Origin: Nostoc sp. GT001
GTDB taxonomy: Bacteria; Cyanobacteriota; Cyanobacteriia; Cyanobacteriales; Nostocaceae
Reading direction: 5' to 3'
NCBI RefSeq assembly: GCF_030382115.1
Contig: NZ_JAUDRJ010000003.1
Span: forward strand, 5,346,560-5,399,889
DNA length: 53,330 bases
The notes beneath the pieces are model-generated. The model was not told where the DNA came from. It saw nothing but the letters and a program-made list of their open reading frames with translations, and made no database searches. The position numbers and the translations under genes are program-made. Below, in pieces: positions 10,853 through 19,614 of the stretch (the first letter of the stretch is position 1; every line of letters begins with the position of its first letter).

Positions 10853-12309
10853 ATAGCCCTCTTCTGTCACTTTCCGGAATAAGCAAGTAGTAAATAAGTT
10901 AAATTATCCAGAACCATAACCAGGTTTAAATTGATTCATTGCAGCAATTAAATGATTGAATCCTAGCAATAAGTGTGAATTAGGGAAAATGCTTAACCAG
11001 GGATAAATCAACCAAAATAGTAAGAGTGGTTGGATAATTAGACGCAGATTATTTAAAGTATTTTTCCATCCGTATTCGCGGTTCCATTGCGGATGATTAG
11101 AAAAATCAACATCACTATTTTCTTCTGCCTCAGTCTCAATTTGACGAGATTGATTTAAGCCTAAGAAGGCGGGAGAATTTAAACTAATCATCGTGTAAAC
11201 ACAAAAAATAATCTCCCACCACCTCTCAATATGTTGGAAATTGGTGAAACGGTAATCTGTCCAGCCTAGTTCCTGTTTACACTGCCGAAAACCATATTCT
11301 ACCCAGGTTCTTAATCCATATAAGTCGCCTAAAGTTTTCTTGAGATTACCTTGAAGATTTGTCATCACAAAAGAAGTAGAATTTTCTGGCATGGTTTCTG
11401 GATCAGTAGTTATTTCCCAGTAAGTTATGGCTCTTTTTTTACCATAAATTATTTCCCTAATGTATCTAACTTCTGATTTTTGATTGCTAAATGTTCTCTC
11501 AAATTTACACCATTTATTCGCCCTAACCCTTTCTCCTGCTGGCAACCAAACTCCATGATTACTTCTAATTGATACAACATAAGCTAAATTATATTCAGCT
11601 ATTTTTCTAATAAATTGACTACTTTCACCATATAAGCTATCAGCCAGTACTAATTCAATATTAAACCCTGATTCAATTAGCTCTGTAATAATTTCTGATG
11701 CTAACTCTATTTTCGTTTTGTATTTATCTGACTCCTTTAGTGTTCCTTTTGGTTTAAATACTTTTACAATTAATGGAAAAGTTATATTAGAGTAAACTCC
11801 ATAAGCATTAACTGAAACTATCCCATTATCTATCTTCCCCACGCTTCCCAAATATTGTCTAGCCACATAATCAGTCTTTTTACCTTTTTTTCTATCTCCG
11901 GTTTCATCTATGACTACTGTAATTGCTTGACCATCTAATTCTTTCTTCAATCTATTTAATCTTCGTTGTTTTAACTTATTTACTGACCAATCTGAATTGG
12001 CTAGAAAATGATGTAATGACTGAGCTGAGTTAATACTTACAACTTTCGCTATCTCTGGTAATGATTTTCTTTGAATTTGGGACATTATTCCCAGATGTAA
12101 ATATTTGAAGCACTCATAATTTCTTACTTCTCTAAACAGGTCTTTATACTCTGCACAATATTCATCTATGGTGGCAACTGTTGGGTGAGCATCTCTTGCC
12201 AAATGTTTCAAGATTTGTAATTCTACATCCATTGACCTACTTACCTTTCAGGGTTTTATTTTTTTATTCTTTTATTCAGAATACCCGGAAAGTGACAGAA
12301 GAGGGATAG
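10853..12309 (-). mobile_element. IS701-family insertion sequence, complete
   Basis: The element itself is 10857-12305 (1449 bp). Its ends are perfect inverted repeats of about 21 bp beginning CCCTCTTCTGTCACTTTCC. It is flanked by the direct repeat ATAG (10853-10856 and 12306-12309), the 4-bp target duplication expected for IS701-type elements. One intact transposase gene fills it. The coordinates given here include the target duplication. It inserted 20 bp after the stop codon of the giant exoprotein gene and before that gene's probable terminator. Confidence 0.92.
10904..12232 (-). CDS. IS701-family DDE transposase
   Basis: 442 residues with the DDE (DDE_5-type) catalytic layout: D109 in VVIDETGDRKKGKKT, D198 in LVLADSLYGES, and E312 in TWVEYGFRQCKQELGW (E321 is the other candidate). 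The N-terminal helical region would bind the inverted repeats. The reading frame is intact, both element ends are present and the target duplication is perfect, so the element may still be able to move. Its start at 12232 lies 73 bp inside the right end. Confidence 0.92.
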   Translation of the reverse strand: MDVELQILKHLARDAHPTVATIDEYCAEYKDLFREVRNYECFKYLHLGIMSQIQRKSLPEIAKVVSINSAQSLHHFLANSDWSVNKLKQRRLNRLKKELDGQAITVVIDETGDRKKGKKTDYVARQYLGSVGKIDNGIVSVNAYGVYSNITFPLIVKVFKPKGTLKESDKYKTKIELASEIITELIESGFNIELVLADSLYGESSQFIRKIAEYNLAYVVSIRSNHGVWLPAGERVRANKWCKFERTFSNQKSEVRYIREIIYGKKRAITYWEITTDPETMPENSTSFVMTNLQGNLKKTLGDLYGLRTWVEYGFRQCKQELGWTDYRFTNFQHIERWWEIIFCVYTMISLNSPAFLGLNQSRQIETEAEENSDVDFSNHPQWNREYGWKNTLNNLRLIIQPLLLFWLIYPWLSIFPNSHLLLGFNHLIAAMNQFKPGYGSG

Positions 12310-12318
12310 GTGTAATAT

Positions 12319-12358
12319 AGCCTGTAAGCTTTAGTGAGCAGTTAGTACAGGCTTTTTT
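12319..12358 (+). terminator. Terminator of the giant exoprotein gene, displaced by the IS
   Basis: AGCCTGTA (12319-12326) pairs with TACAGGCT (12346-12353) and is followed by a run of six T. It is a classic Rho-independent terminator on the plus strand. No plus-strand gene other than the giant exoprotein precedes it. Before the IS came in it would have stood about 35 bp after that gene's stop codon. Confidence 0.75.
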
Positions 12359-12404
12359 ATGAAAAAGTCAAATATGAGTCATAAAGCAATACGCTTGGGT
12401 GAAG

Positions 12405-12475
12405 CAAAGCGCAACCCAACAAAGCTATGGAAATGTTGGGTTTCGTTCCTCAACCCAACCTACACAACTACTACA
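12405..12475. repeat. AACCCAAC/GTTGGGTT hairpin repeat
   Basis: CAACCCAACA, TGTTGGGTTTCGTT and CCTCAACCCAACCTAC follow each other closely and can fold as alternative hairpins. This is a dispersed cyanobacterial intergenic repeat type. Two overlapping ORFs across it (64 and 67 aa) have no coding character. Confidence 0.5.
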
Positions 12476-12604
12476 CAACTTAAGGTTTTTGAGCGATCGC
12501 ATCACCGATGTTTTAGTGACAAAAGATGCGATTACAGCAAAGTATTACAGTGATTCAAACAAATATGTGAGAGTATATTTATTCACTTACCCGGAGACAT
12601 AATT

Positions 12605-12994
12605 ATGGTTTTTGCTGGCAAACGACCAAATAATTTAGGGATTAACAACGGTAAATTAGCACCCTGCCCTAATTCCCCCAATTGCGTTTCTAGTCAGAGT
12701 ACAGATGCATCTCACCAAATTGCACCACTGACTTTTACATCTACTCCAGAAGAAGCGATTACTAATCTTAAACAGATTATTGAGTCTTTACCAAGAACCA
12801 AAATCATTACCGAAAGTAAAGATTATTTATATGCAGAATTTAAAAGTGCTTTACTGGGATTTGTGGATGATGTAGAATTCTATCTAGACCGGAATGCCAA
12901 TGTTATCCATGTGCGTTCAGCTTCACGTTTAGGTCAAAGCGATTTAGGTGTTAATCGTAAACGAATAGAGACGATTAGAGCCAATTTCAAGTAA
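12605..12994 (+). CDS. DUF1499 family protein
   Basis: 129 residues with the family's hallmark N-terminal LAPCPNSPNCVSSQ followed by a small alpha/beta domain (EFKSALLGFVDDVEFYLD, VIHVRSASRLGQSDLGVNRKRIETIR). DUF1499 proteins are widespread in cyanobacteria and plastids, where most have no proven function. No signal peptide or membrane helix is seen. GGAG lies about 9 bases before ATG 12605. It is monocistronic, between the IS701 copy and a small palindromic element. Confidence 0.85.
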   Translation: MVFAGKRPNNLGINNGKLAPCPNSPNCVSSQSTDASHQIAPLTFTSTPEEAITNLKQIIESLPRTKIITESKDYLYAEFKSALLGFVDDVEFYLDRNANVIHVRSASRLGQSDLGVNRKRIETIRANFK

Positions 12995-13062
12995 TTTGTA
13001 ATTGAACTAAGGATTGGAGATTAAAGACTGGGATAAGTAAGTAGTTGGACAAAATTAATTAC

Positions 13063-13200
13063 ACAATGTGGCGTTGCTGAATTAAGGGATGATTCTTGTA
13101 AGGTGGGCATCCTGCCCGCCCGGAAATACAAGGGACGCTCATGTTGCCCATCCCACAAAAATAGTAAAATTATCCCGCAAATATGCAACCCCCACAATGT
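13063..13200. mobile_element. MITE-like element with 7-bp target duplication
   Basis: The element 13070-13193 starts GGCGTTGCTGAATTAAGGGA and ends TCCCGCAAATATGCAACCCCC, imperfect terminal inverted repeats. ACAATGT stands directly on both sides (13063-13069 and 13194-13200). It has no coding capacity. Inside, GGTGGGCATCCTGCCCGCCC and GTTGCCCATCCCAC form a further inverted repeat. A related element is at 46858-46960, and a lone right-end match at 4255-4277. Confidence 0.65.
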
Positions 13201-13392
13201 TATTACGAGTGAGACATTCGCAGAGTATTGGATTGCTTCACTTGGTTTGCAATGGTTGTAAATATTTTTGTCCATCTACTTATGTGGATTCAGACCACAG
13301 TAAAATCTGGAATGACAATTGTGAAATGTGGTGTGGTATTTCACCGAAAATTATGAATTACCAATTAGTTAAACTCTGCGATCGCAATATTT

Positions 13393-14061
13393 GTGAAACT
13401 TAATTTATTTAAAAACTTTGACTCTCGACCCCGATTAATCATTGCTATCGGACTCGCTGTATTAGTTTTAGTAATCCTGCCGCATTCTCTACACTTACCT
13501 ACTCGCATTCTCTGCGCTTGGAACTTCGGTATTGACTTTTTCTTAGCGATAACTTGGTGGAAAATGACCAAGGCTAACCCACAAAAAATTCGCCGTTATG
13601 CTGAGAGTGAATATGAAGGACATTTAGCTATATTTATGCTGGTGATTGCTGCGGCTTGTGCCAGTGTTTTAGCTATTGGGTTTTTACTAACTGATAAAAA
13701 AGGGTTGTCAACAATTCTGCTTACCCTACATGTCATACTTTCAATCATGACCATTGTCGGTTCCTGGTTACTAGTGCATACGATGTTTGCAGTGCAATAT
13801 GCACACAGCTATTACAAACATATTAATCGTAATCATAGTGAAGAAATCATCGGAGGTTTAGATTTTCCTCATAATGACTATCCAGACTACTGGGAATTTT
13901 TATATTATTCATTTGTAGTCGGCATGACTAGTCAAGTTTCAGATGTGCAGACAACATCACCCGATATGAGACGCTTGACTCTGTTACATGGCATCTTATC
14001 TTTCTTTTTCAATACTACCATTTTAGCTATGAGTATTAATATCATTGCATCGCTGATTTAA
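13393..14061 (+). CDS. DUF1345 membrane protein
   Basis: 222 residues with about five membrane helices: 15-33, 40-55, 77-100, 108-132 and 200-220. The FYYSFVVGMTSQVSDV motif late in the protein is the hallmark of DUF1345. The function is unknown. The start is a GTG at 13393, just after a HIP1 site; no ATG lies near enough to give a full N-terminus. It is convergent with the nitrite reductase, with a 46-bp perfect palindrome between the two. Confidence 0.82.
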   Translation: MKLNLFKNFDSRPRLIIAIGLAVLVLVILPHSLHLPTRILCAWNFGIDFFLAITWWKMTKANPQKIRRYAESEYEGHLAIFMLVIAAACASVLAIGFLLTDKKGLSTILLTLHVILSIMTIVGSWLLVHTMFAVQYAHSYYKHINRNHSEEIIGGLDFPHNDYPDYWEFLYYSFVVGMTSQVSDVQTTSPDMRRLTLLHGILSFFFNTTILAMSINIIASLI

Positions 14062-14169
14062 AAATTGTTTGACTCAGCCAAAAGTATGATTATTTAGTTC
14101 TCTACTTAGAGAATGAGGTGAAAAAACCAAACTATGTAAAGATAAGTAAATACGTATAATGCGTCTTTG

Positions 14170-14215
14170 TGAGAAATGCGGGTTCAGAGCGATCGCTCTG
14201 AACCCGCATTTCTCA
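14170..14215. repeat. 46-bp perfect palindrome centred on a HIP1 site
   Basis: Positions 14170-14192 are the exact reverse complement of 14193-14215, with no spacer; the centre is AGCGATCGCT. It lies between convergent genes (DUF1345 and nitrite reductase) and could act as a bidirectional transcript end. Such a long perfect palindrome is unusual because it tends to be unstable at replication. Confidence 0.9.
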
Positions 14216-14280
14216 GAATCTCTGCGTTCGCTAATCTGTTAATTCTTGTGCAGAATAAGTTTCGGGCATTTGATTTTTGT

Positions 14281-15759
14281 TTAAGTGCCAGTATTGGCTG
14301 TTCCAGGACGGTAGATGTTGGGTTGAGGTTCACCATCAACGATCAAGTGACCTACTAAACCTTTTTCCAGACGAGAGAGTGCGTGGTCAACCAGCATGAA
14401 GCGTCCAGGTACTTCTACTTTGAATTCCACCATTGTTGCGCCACCCGGAGGTACACTCGTCGTTTGCAAATTCGTCAGTGGGGTAGAGGTGAGGGATGCT
14501 TCGGGATACACGCGATCGAAGACTTCACCAATCACATGGAATGCTGAGGTGTAGTTCGGGCCTCCAACTCCAAAGAAGATACGAACCTTTTCACCGACTT
14601 TGGCATGAAGAGAAGATTTCTCTACTAGTGCTTTCGATGCACCGTTGAACACAAAGTATTCAGGTTGTTCTTTGAGAAGTTTATCAACACTAAATTCTTG
14701 GTTTCCATGATAACCAGTAGGTTGTACGGTGTAGAGTTCGCCTTGCATGACATAGAACTCGCGATCGACCTTCGATAATCCACCTTCAGGTTCTACCAAA
14801 ATCAAACCATACATCCCATGAGAGATGTGCTGTGCCACTATCGGCGTTGCACAGTGGTAAACAAATAGACCTGGATTTAGGGGTTTAAAGGTAAAGACCT
14901 TTTCATCGCCCGGTGAAGTTTGTGTGAGTGCAGCACCACCACCTTGACCTGTGACCGCATGGAGGTCAATTGAGTGAAGATTGCGGCTTTTAGGATTGTT
15001 CTTCATTCGCAGTTCTACAGTATCGCCTATTCGGACTCGTACAAAGGGTCCAGGAACTTTACCGTTATATGTCCAGTAGCTATAGGTTGTACCATCTGCA
15101 AGTTGACCCTCTACTTCGGTAGTTTCTAGGCTGACACGCACCAATTGCGGATTGCGTTTGCCAATGGGTTGAGGAATAGCAGTGGGTGACTGAATAATAT
15201 TGGCGGCTTTCGTTTCTGTAAAGACTTGAGCCGCATTCTGATTCTTCACAATAAGCTGACCGATCATGCCCGCTTCTTTGTGACCAGGAATTGAACACAA
15301 GTAGGTAAACGTCCCTTCTTTGTCCGCTTGGAATGTAACAATCGAAGCCGCTCCCTGACGCTTAACTCTACCCGACTGAACCTTAAAGTCTGGGATAATG
15401 ATGTCGTGTTCGGCACCATCACCATCACCATCAATCAACGTAATCTGCACCACATCCCCAACACTTACCGTTAGATTGGGATTAACTTGACCATCAATCT
15501 TACTACCCTGTCCAGTAAAGATAAGCTTGCCTTCACCAATAGCGGTGCGAAGAGTGAAGGCAACATCAGGATGATTGTAAGAGTCGTTTTTAGTTTGTTG
15601 TTGTGGGTTCTGTGCTAATGAACTCACGGGGTTTGACGCTACTGGAACTGTGGCAGGCAGTTTCAGGAAAGGAAATAGACTGAAGCAGAATCCTAACAAC
15701 ATTAGAAATAAGACGGCGATCGCAGTGATTAGCCATCGCCGTTGTCTTAAGAAGTTCAT
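14281..15759 (-). CDS. nirK: Copper nitrite reductase with extra N-terminal cupredoxin domain
   Basis: 492 residues. A membrane anchor or signal (about 10-32) is followed by a separate cupredoxin domain (about 65-172) with type-1 copper ligands H118, C155, H160 and M165. The two-domain nitrite reductase core follows. Type-1 copper ligands there are H262, C303, H311 and M316; type-2 ligands are H267, H302 and H459; the catalytic pair is D265 and H408. All are present, so the enzyme should reduce nitrite to NO, with the N-terminal domain acting as a built-in electron donor. Three-domain enzymes of this kind are known, for example in Hyphomicrobium. No other denitrification gene is nearby, so a role in nitrite/NO handling is inferred. 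It is monocistronic and divergent from the acetyltransferase gene. Confidence 0.9.
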   Translation of the reverse strand: MNFLRQRRWLITAIAVLFLMLLGFCFSLFPFLKLPATVPVASNPVSSLAQNPQQQTKNDSYNHPDVAFTLRTAIGEGKLIFTGQGSKIDGQVNPNLTVSVGDVVQITLIDGDGDGAEHDIIIPDFKVQSGRVKRQGAASIVTFQADKEGTFTYLCSIPGHKEAGMIGQLIVKNQNAAQVFTETKAANIIQSPTAIPQPIGKRNPQLVRVSLETTEVEGQLADGTTYSYWTYNGKVPGPFVRVRIGDTVELRMKNNPKSRNLHSIDLHAVTGQGGGAALTQTSPGDEKVFTFKPLNPGLFVYHCATPIVAQHISHGMYGLILVEPEGGLSKVDREFYVMQGELYTVQPTGYHGNQEFSVDKLLKEQPEYFVFNGASKALVEKSSLHAKVGEKVRIFFGVGGPNYTSAFHVIGEVFDRVYPEASLTSTPLTNLQTTSVPPGGATMVEFKVEVPGRFMLVDHALSRLEKGLVGHLIVDGEPQPNIYRPGTANTGT

Positions 15760-16308
15760 ACAAGAGATACCTTACATACTAAACTCAGCGGATTTTCATC
15801 AGAAGTCCAGTTTTTCACCAACGTTGTCCTAAGTATCGAAGTTTTCAGCTATATTGAACTTCACAGAAAGTGAAATATATATTTGACAAAATCACTGAAT
15901 TATTACTCACTTATTAAGTCCGTCAATATGGCGAAAACTATTAAAAATAAAGCTTTAAGGCTCTCTTAGCACCCCTGAATGACTGGAGTTAATGATTAAC
16001 TAGCGATTTGGTCAACTTTCTTCCAGGTACTTGATCGGTGACAAGTCTTGACATCTGAGTATAAGTTCCAGAGAAAATATCACAGACAGAAAGAATAAGA
16101 TGATTAAGTAAAACTCGTGCATAACTTACCACTTAACTTGTTTATGAATCAATGCCAGATAAATCATTTAATAGGATTATTTGGACATCATTTAAATCAA
16201 TTAGTCTTAAATTATGCTTGGTTCTTAACAAGTTAGATTTAGTAAGAAATTATTTAAAGACAGTAATACATAGTTGTAAAAATTTCCCACTACCTACTTA
16301 GACAAGAT
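15760..16308. other. Divergent spacer, nitrite reductase / acetyltransferase
   Basis: About 550 bp, AT-rich, carrying the promoters for both divergent genes. I found no NtcA-type GTA-N8-TAC site close to the nirK start, no clear operator and no ORF. Confidence 0.4.
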
Positions 16309-16872
16309 ATGCTGATTCAAAAAGGCGAAATATCGATTCGTCTCATGCAAGATGAAATGTATGATTATGAGTTGATGGCAAAATGGTTAACTAATGCAAA
16401 AGTTTTAGAATTTTATGAGGGAAGAGATAATCCTTTTCCCTTAGAAAGAATTATAGAAACATACAAACCGATGGTTAGAGGAGATGAGCCAGTTATTCCG
16501 TGCCTCCTCTACTATCAAAATATTCCCATTGGTTATTTGCAGTATTGTACGCTCAATGACTTATCGGAAACTGATAGACAATTGTATCATCTCGACCAAA
16601 CTGAGCGTGTTTATGCGATTGACTTGTTCATTGGCGAAACCGACTATTGGAACAAGGGAATTGGTACAAAAATTCTGTCAGTAGTTATCGACTATCTTTT
16701 TGAACAGTGTCAAGCTCATAAAATTGTCATAGATCCGCAGGTTGATAATTATCGTGCTATTCGCTGCTATGAAAAATGTGGTTTTGTGAAAGTAAAACTA
16801 TTGCCAGCAAATGAACTGCATGAAGGAGAATATGGAGATTGTTGGCTCATGGCAATAGAGCCAAAGAAATGA
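16309..16872 (+). CDS. GNAT acetyltransferase, AAC(6')-like
   Basis: 187 residues of the GNAT fold. The acetyl-CoA loop is in DYWNKGIGTKIL (about 118-129), preceded by the beta strand AIDLFIGE. The late DNYRAIRCYEKCGFVKV segment is the common GNAT helix and strand. The YAIDLFIGE.DYWNKGIGT stretch closely resembles aminoglycoside 6'-N-acetyltransferases. The native substrate in a cyanobacterium is unknown, and housekeeping paralogues of this type exist, so resistance is not claimed. It is convergent with the cupin gene, with 21 bp between them. Confidence 0.8.
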   Translation: MLIQKGEISIRLMQDEMYDYELMAKWLTNAKVLEFYEGRDNPFPLERIIETYKPMVRGDEPVIPCLLYYQNIPIGYLQYCTLNDLSETDRQLYHLDQTERVYAIDLFIGETDYWNKGIGTKILSVVIDYLFEQCQAHKIVIDPQVDNYRAIRCYEKCGFVKVKLLPANELHEGEYGDCWLMAIEPKK

Positions 16873-16893
16873 TGAGGAAATGCATTCTACCTA

Positions 16894-17376
16894 TTATGCC
16901 TTCTTACCTGCTACTGGTTCGGCTATATTTTCCATATCGACCAGATTCCACTTTAAACCCTTGCTCCTATATATGCGCTTCTGCAAATTTGGATAATCAC
17001 CAATATCATGGTCTAGCCTTTGACCAACTACTATACATTTGAATATAGAATTGCCTGTGTTTTTCAGGTTGTGCGGCTTACCACCAGCGCGATATCCAAT
17101 AAAATCTCCTGCTTTAACTGGATAAACGCTTTCTCCAATTGTTGCCTCAGCTTCTCCCTCAATAACGTATACGCACTCTTCTTCGTGATAGTGCATATGA
17201 AGCTCCGTTGATTCACGTCCAGGCTCTACTTCAATGATGTGGAAACCGATATTTTTTAACCCTGTCAAATCCCCTAAAGACTTATTCAGTCTGCGAGCAT
17301 TGGAGTTAAGAAAATGTGTTTTTTCTAGTCCTTCATAAGACTCAATCTCTTCTTTGGTGACTAAATACTTTTCCAT
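16894..17376 (-). CDS. Cupin-domain protein
   Basis: 160 residues. The first cupin motif is HMHYHEEECVYVIEGEAEA (about 81-99) with two histidines and glutamates as likely metal ligands; the second is GDFIGYRAGGKPHNLKNTG with its histidine. It is a single-domain beta barrel, probably an enzyme or sugar/metal-binding protein. The C-terminal part (DYPNLQKRIYRSKGLKWNLVD) is conserved-looking but not diagnostic. The reaction cannot be told from sequence. It reads toward the acetyltransferase gene. Confidence 0.8.
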   Translation of the reverse strand: MEKYLVTKEEIESYEGLEKTHFLNSNARRLNKSLGDLTGLKNIGFHIIEVEPGRESTELHMHYHEEECVYVIEGEAEATIGESVYPVKAGDFIGYRAGGKPHNLKNTGNSIFKCIVVGQRLDHDIGDYPNLQKRIYRSKGLKWNLVDMENIAEPVAGKKA

Positions 17377-18083
17377 TTCTTGATACCAAGGTGCTAAGAA
17401 AATTTGATGGTGAATAAAGGAGGGGACTAAAGATGAATTAAGACGGAAGTTAAAACAGGTTCAAGGGTTCCATCTCAGTACAAGCGATGCCTACGGCGGT
17501 AAACTACGCTTCTATTTGTGGATGGGATTATATCATCATCTCGTTATTAAGTGCAACTTCATAGAGAATTGGTATTAGTTAATGTCTGACTGGATACCGA
17601 GATGTAGCTAGCTATAGTACGTTCCTAACTTAACTCGCGTGTTCCCAGTCACTAAGTAATTCATGTTGTTGTACTATTTTATGGTATTTATGAAATGGTA
17701 CTTTAGGAGTACCAATACTCCTACCAGGAAAAGACTGTTTTTTGGTCTTGGTAGGTCTATTTTCTAGGGTGGTTGAACTGAACTGTTGGGTTTTCATTGT
17801 TAAATAAATCTCTGATTCAAATCTGAGCACCAATTTATAACATCAAGTTGCAAATGGCAAATTTCTGAAGAAAAAGAAAAAATACATATTAAATTTCTAA
17901 AGGAAAGAAGAAAAATTTAAGAGTTGATTTACTAAGAAGGGGAAAAGGGGGAAAGGACAGGAATAAAGAACTTTTCCTCACAAGTTACAAAGCCCCTGTT
18001 TTTAAATAGGTCGAACAAAAAAAGAAGATTTTGGAGACACGTAGTGCGTTGCCCTTGGCGTCTCGCAGAGAGTTGAAACCCCT
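17377..18083. other. Gene-poor region before the IS4-type element
   Basis: About 700 bp. It contains a copy of the GCGATGCCTACGGCGG repeat (about 17483-17500), a possible small minus-strand ORF (17630-17797), a GGGGAAAAGGGGGAAAGG purine tract at 17938-17960 and a GGAGACACGTAG...GGCGTCTCG inverted repeat at about 18030-18066. Confidence 0.5.
17630..17797 (-). CDS. Possible small basic protein (55 aa)
   Basis: From ATG 17797 a 55-residue, basic, polar protein can be read, without a membrane helix or signal. The frame extends to 17833 with a further 12 residues, but the internal ATG is the more natural start. The ribosome site is weak. I recognise no family. It may be noise. Confidence 0.25.
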   Translation of the reverse strand: MKTQQFSSTTLENRPTKTKKQSFPGRSIGTPKVPFHKYHKIVQQHELLSDWEHAS

Positions 18084-19574
18084 GCTTTTAAGTGCTTGTC
18101 ATTACCAACATCTTTTAAAGTGAGGTAGGGATGTAATAGAGTCAGAGTATGAAGTTGAAAAATTTCACAGACCTCAATGCTTGGGCAGTTGAGCAATGGG
18201 GAGATGCCGAATTAGGGGATACTCGTCGTACGCAAAGAGCGATCGCTATCGGTGCAGCCATAGCTGCCAACCCGCAAGGGAGTTTACCAGATATGATGCA
18301 AGGCTGGAATGAAATTCGTGCTGCGTACCGATTATTTGCGGAAGACGATGTAACTCATAAGGCATTAATTCAACCTCACATCACGGAGACGAAACAAAGC
18401 GCAACTGAAATAAAATCCAATGTTGTTTTATTCATCCAAGACACAACAGAACTAGATTATACTCATCATCGGCAAGTTAAGGGATTAGGGCATATTGGAG
18501 ATGGCAAAGGTAGAGGAATGATGCTACACACGTGTTTAGCAGTAGTACCGTTACCTTTGAATCCACAAATTTTGGGATTGGCAGGACAAATACCTTGGCT
18601 GCGTAGTCAAAAAAAGGACAATGACAACACGTTGGTGGAAGCGCTACCAGAACTATTGAGAACAGATGGTGAAGGGGAAATTTGGGCAGAGATGGTGGAA
18701 TCCATCGGCACTGCACCAACACCACAAACTGGGTCAATTTGGGTAAGTGTCGGAGACAGGGGGAGTGATATTTTTTCTTACCTTCGACGAGCCAAAGCTT
18801 TGTACTGGCACTGCTTAGTACGAGTCACTCAAAACCGAGTGATTACTAAACCTGATGCCACCAAAGGGTATCTCAAGGCATTTGCTCGTTCTTTACAACC
18901 AATGGCGGAGAAAACTGTTGTTTTGCGTGGGCGCAACGGAGAACCCAAACGTCAAGTTAACTTACAAGTAGCTTGGTCTCAATTGACAATTCAACCCCCA
19001 GCAATTGGCTGTGAAAGAAAACAACAGCCAATAGATGGTTGGTGTATTCGTTGTTGGGAACCAGAAGGAGATTTAGAATGGATTCTATTTACCACTGTTG
19101 CTGTAAATGCTCGTGAGGATGCCCTCATGCAACTAGATTGGTATGCTACACGTTGGTTAATTGAAGAGTATCATAAGTGTCTCAAAACTGGTTGTGCTGT
19201 AGAAAAACGTCAATTGGAGTCAGCTTCATCACTGGTAAGGTTACTTGGCTTTTTTGCTATAGTTTCAGTCAGATTATTACAGTTACGCCAACTTAGTCGC
19301 AGCAATTCCCAACTGAAGGCACACGAGTACATACCTACAATTATGTTAAAAGTCTTAGTTGCTCGTCTTGGGTTGACAAATTGTGAGTTGACTTTGGGTG
19401 AATTCTTTTTAGCGATCGCTCGTTTGGGTGGTTTTCTTGGCCGCAAATCCGATGGTCTACCTGGTTGGCAGACCTTATGGCGAGGCTGGTTGCGATTACA
19501 GGATATGTGTTGGGCTGCTGATTTTATCACCCAGTCAGTTTAAAAGATGTTGGTAATGACAAGGCTTTTAAGTG
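18084..19574 (+). mobile_element. IS4-family (Tn5/IS50-like) insertion sequence, complete
   Basis: The element is 18095-19563 (1469 bp). Its ends are perfect 25-bp inverted repeats that begin CTTGTCATTACCAACATC. It is flanked by an 11-bp direct repeat GCTTTTAAGTG at 18084-18094 and 19564-19574; the coordinates include these. The right inverted repeat contains the transposase stop codon. It looks complete and recent. Confidence 0.93.
18149..19543 (+). CDS. IS4-family transposase, Tn5-like
   Basis: 464 residues. The N-terminal AWAVEQWGDAELGDTRR...AI.IGAA segment matches the Tn5-type DNA-binding domain. Catalytic residues are D98 (IQDTTELDY), D203 (VSVGDRGSDIF) and E339. The YREK signature is exact: Y332, R335, E339, K346, with the same spacing as Tn5. 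The reading frame is undamaged, and the stop codon at 19541-19543 lies inside the right inverted repeat. The start at 18149 is 54 bp inside the left end. Confidence 0.93.
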   Translation: MKLKNFTDLNAWAVEQWGDAELGDTRRTQRAIAIGAAIAANPQGSLPDMMQGWNEIRAAYRLFAEDDVTHKALIQPHITETKQSATEIKSNVVLFIQDTTELDYTHHRQVKGLGHIGDGKGRGMMLHTCLAVVPLPLNPQILGLAGQIPWLRSQKKDNDNTLVEALPELLRTDGEGEIWAEMVESIGTAPTPQTGSIWVSVGDRGSDIFSYLRRAKALYWHCLVRVTQNRVITKPDATKGYLKAFARSLQPMAEKTVVLRGRNGEPKRQVNLQVAWSQLTIQPPAIGCERKQQPIDGWCIRCWEPEGDLEWILFTTVAVNAREDALMQLDWYATRWLIEEYHKCLKTGCAVEKRQLESASSLVRLLGFFAIVSVRLLQLRQLSRSNSQLKAHEYIPTIMLKVLVARLGLTNCELTLGEFFLAIARLGGFLGRKSDGLPGWQTLWRGWLRLQDMCWAADFITQSV

Positions 19575-19614
19575 TGGGGTTGCCTTTCCCCTTTCCCCTT
19601 TCCCCTTCTTCATT

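Noticed and set aside
12359..12602. Two overlapping short ORFs after the displaced terminator
   Set aside because: They run through a hairpin repeat, lack family resemblance and one starts inside the terminator's T run.
15760..16308. NtcA or NO-responsive operator before nirK
   Set aside because: I searched for GTA-N8-TAC near the nirK start and for a clear palindrome and found none that stands out.
16309..16872. Aminoglycoside resistance gene
   Set aside because: Resemblance to AAC(6') is clear, but substrate cannot be inferred and no mobile context surrounds it, so only an acetyltransferase is called.
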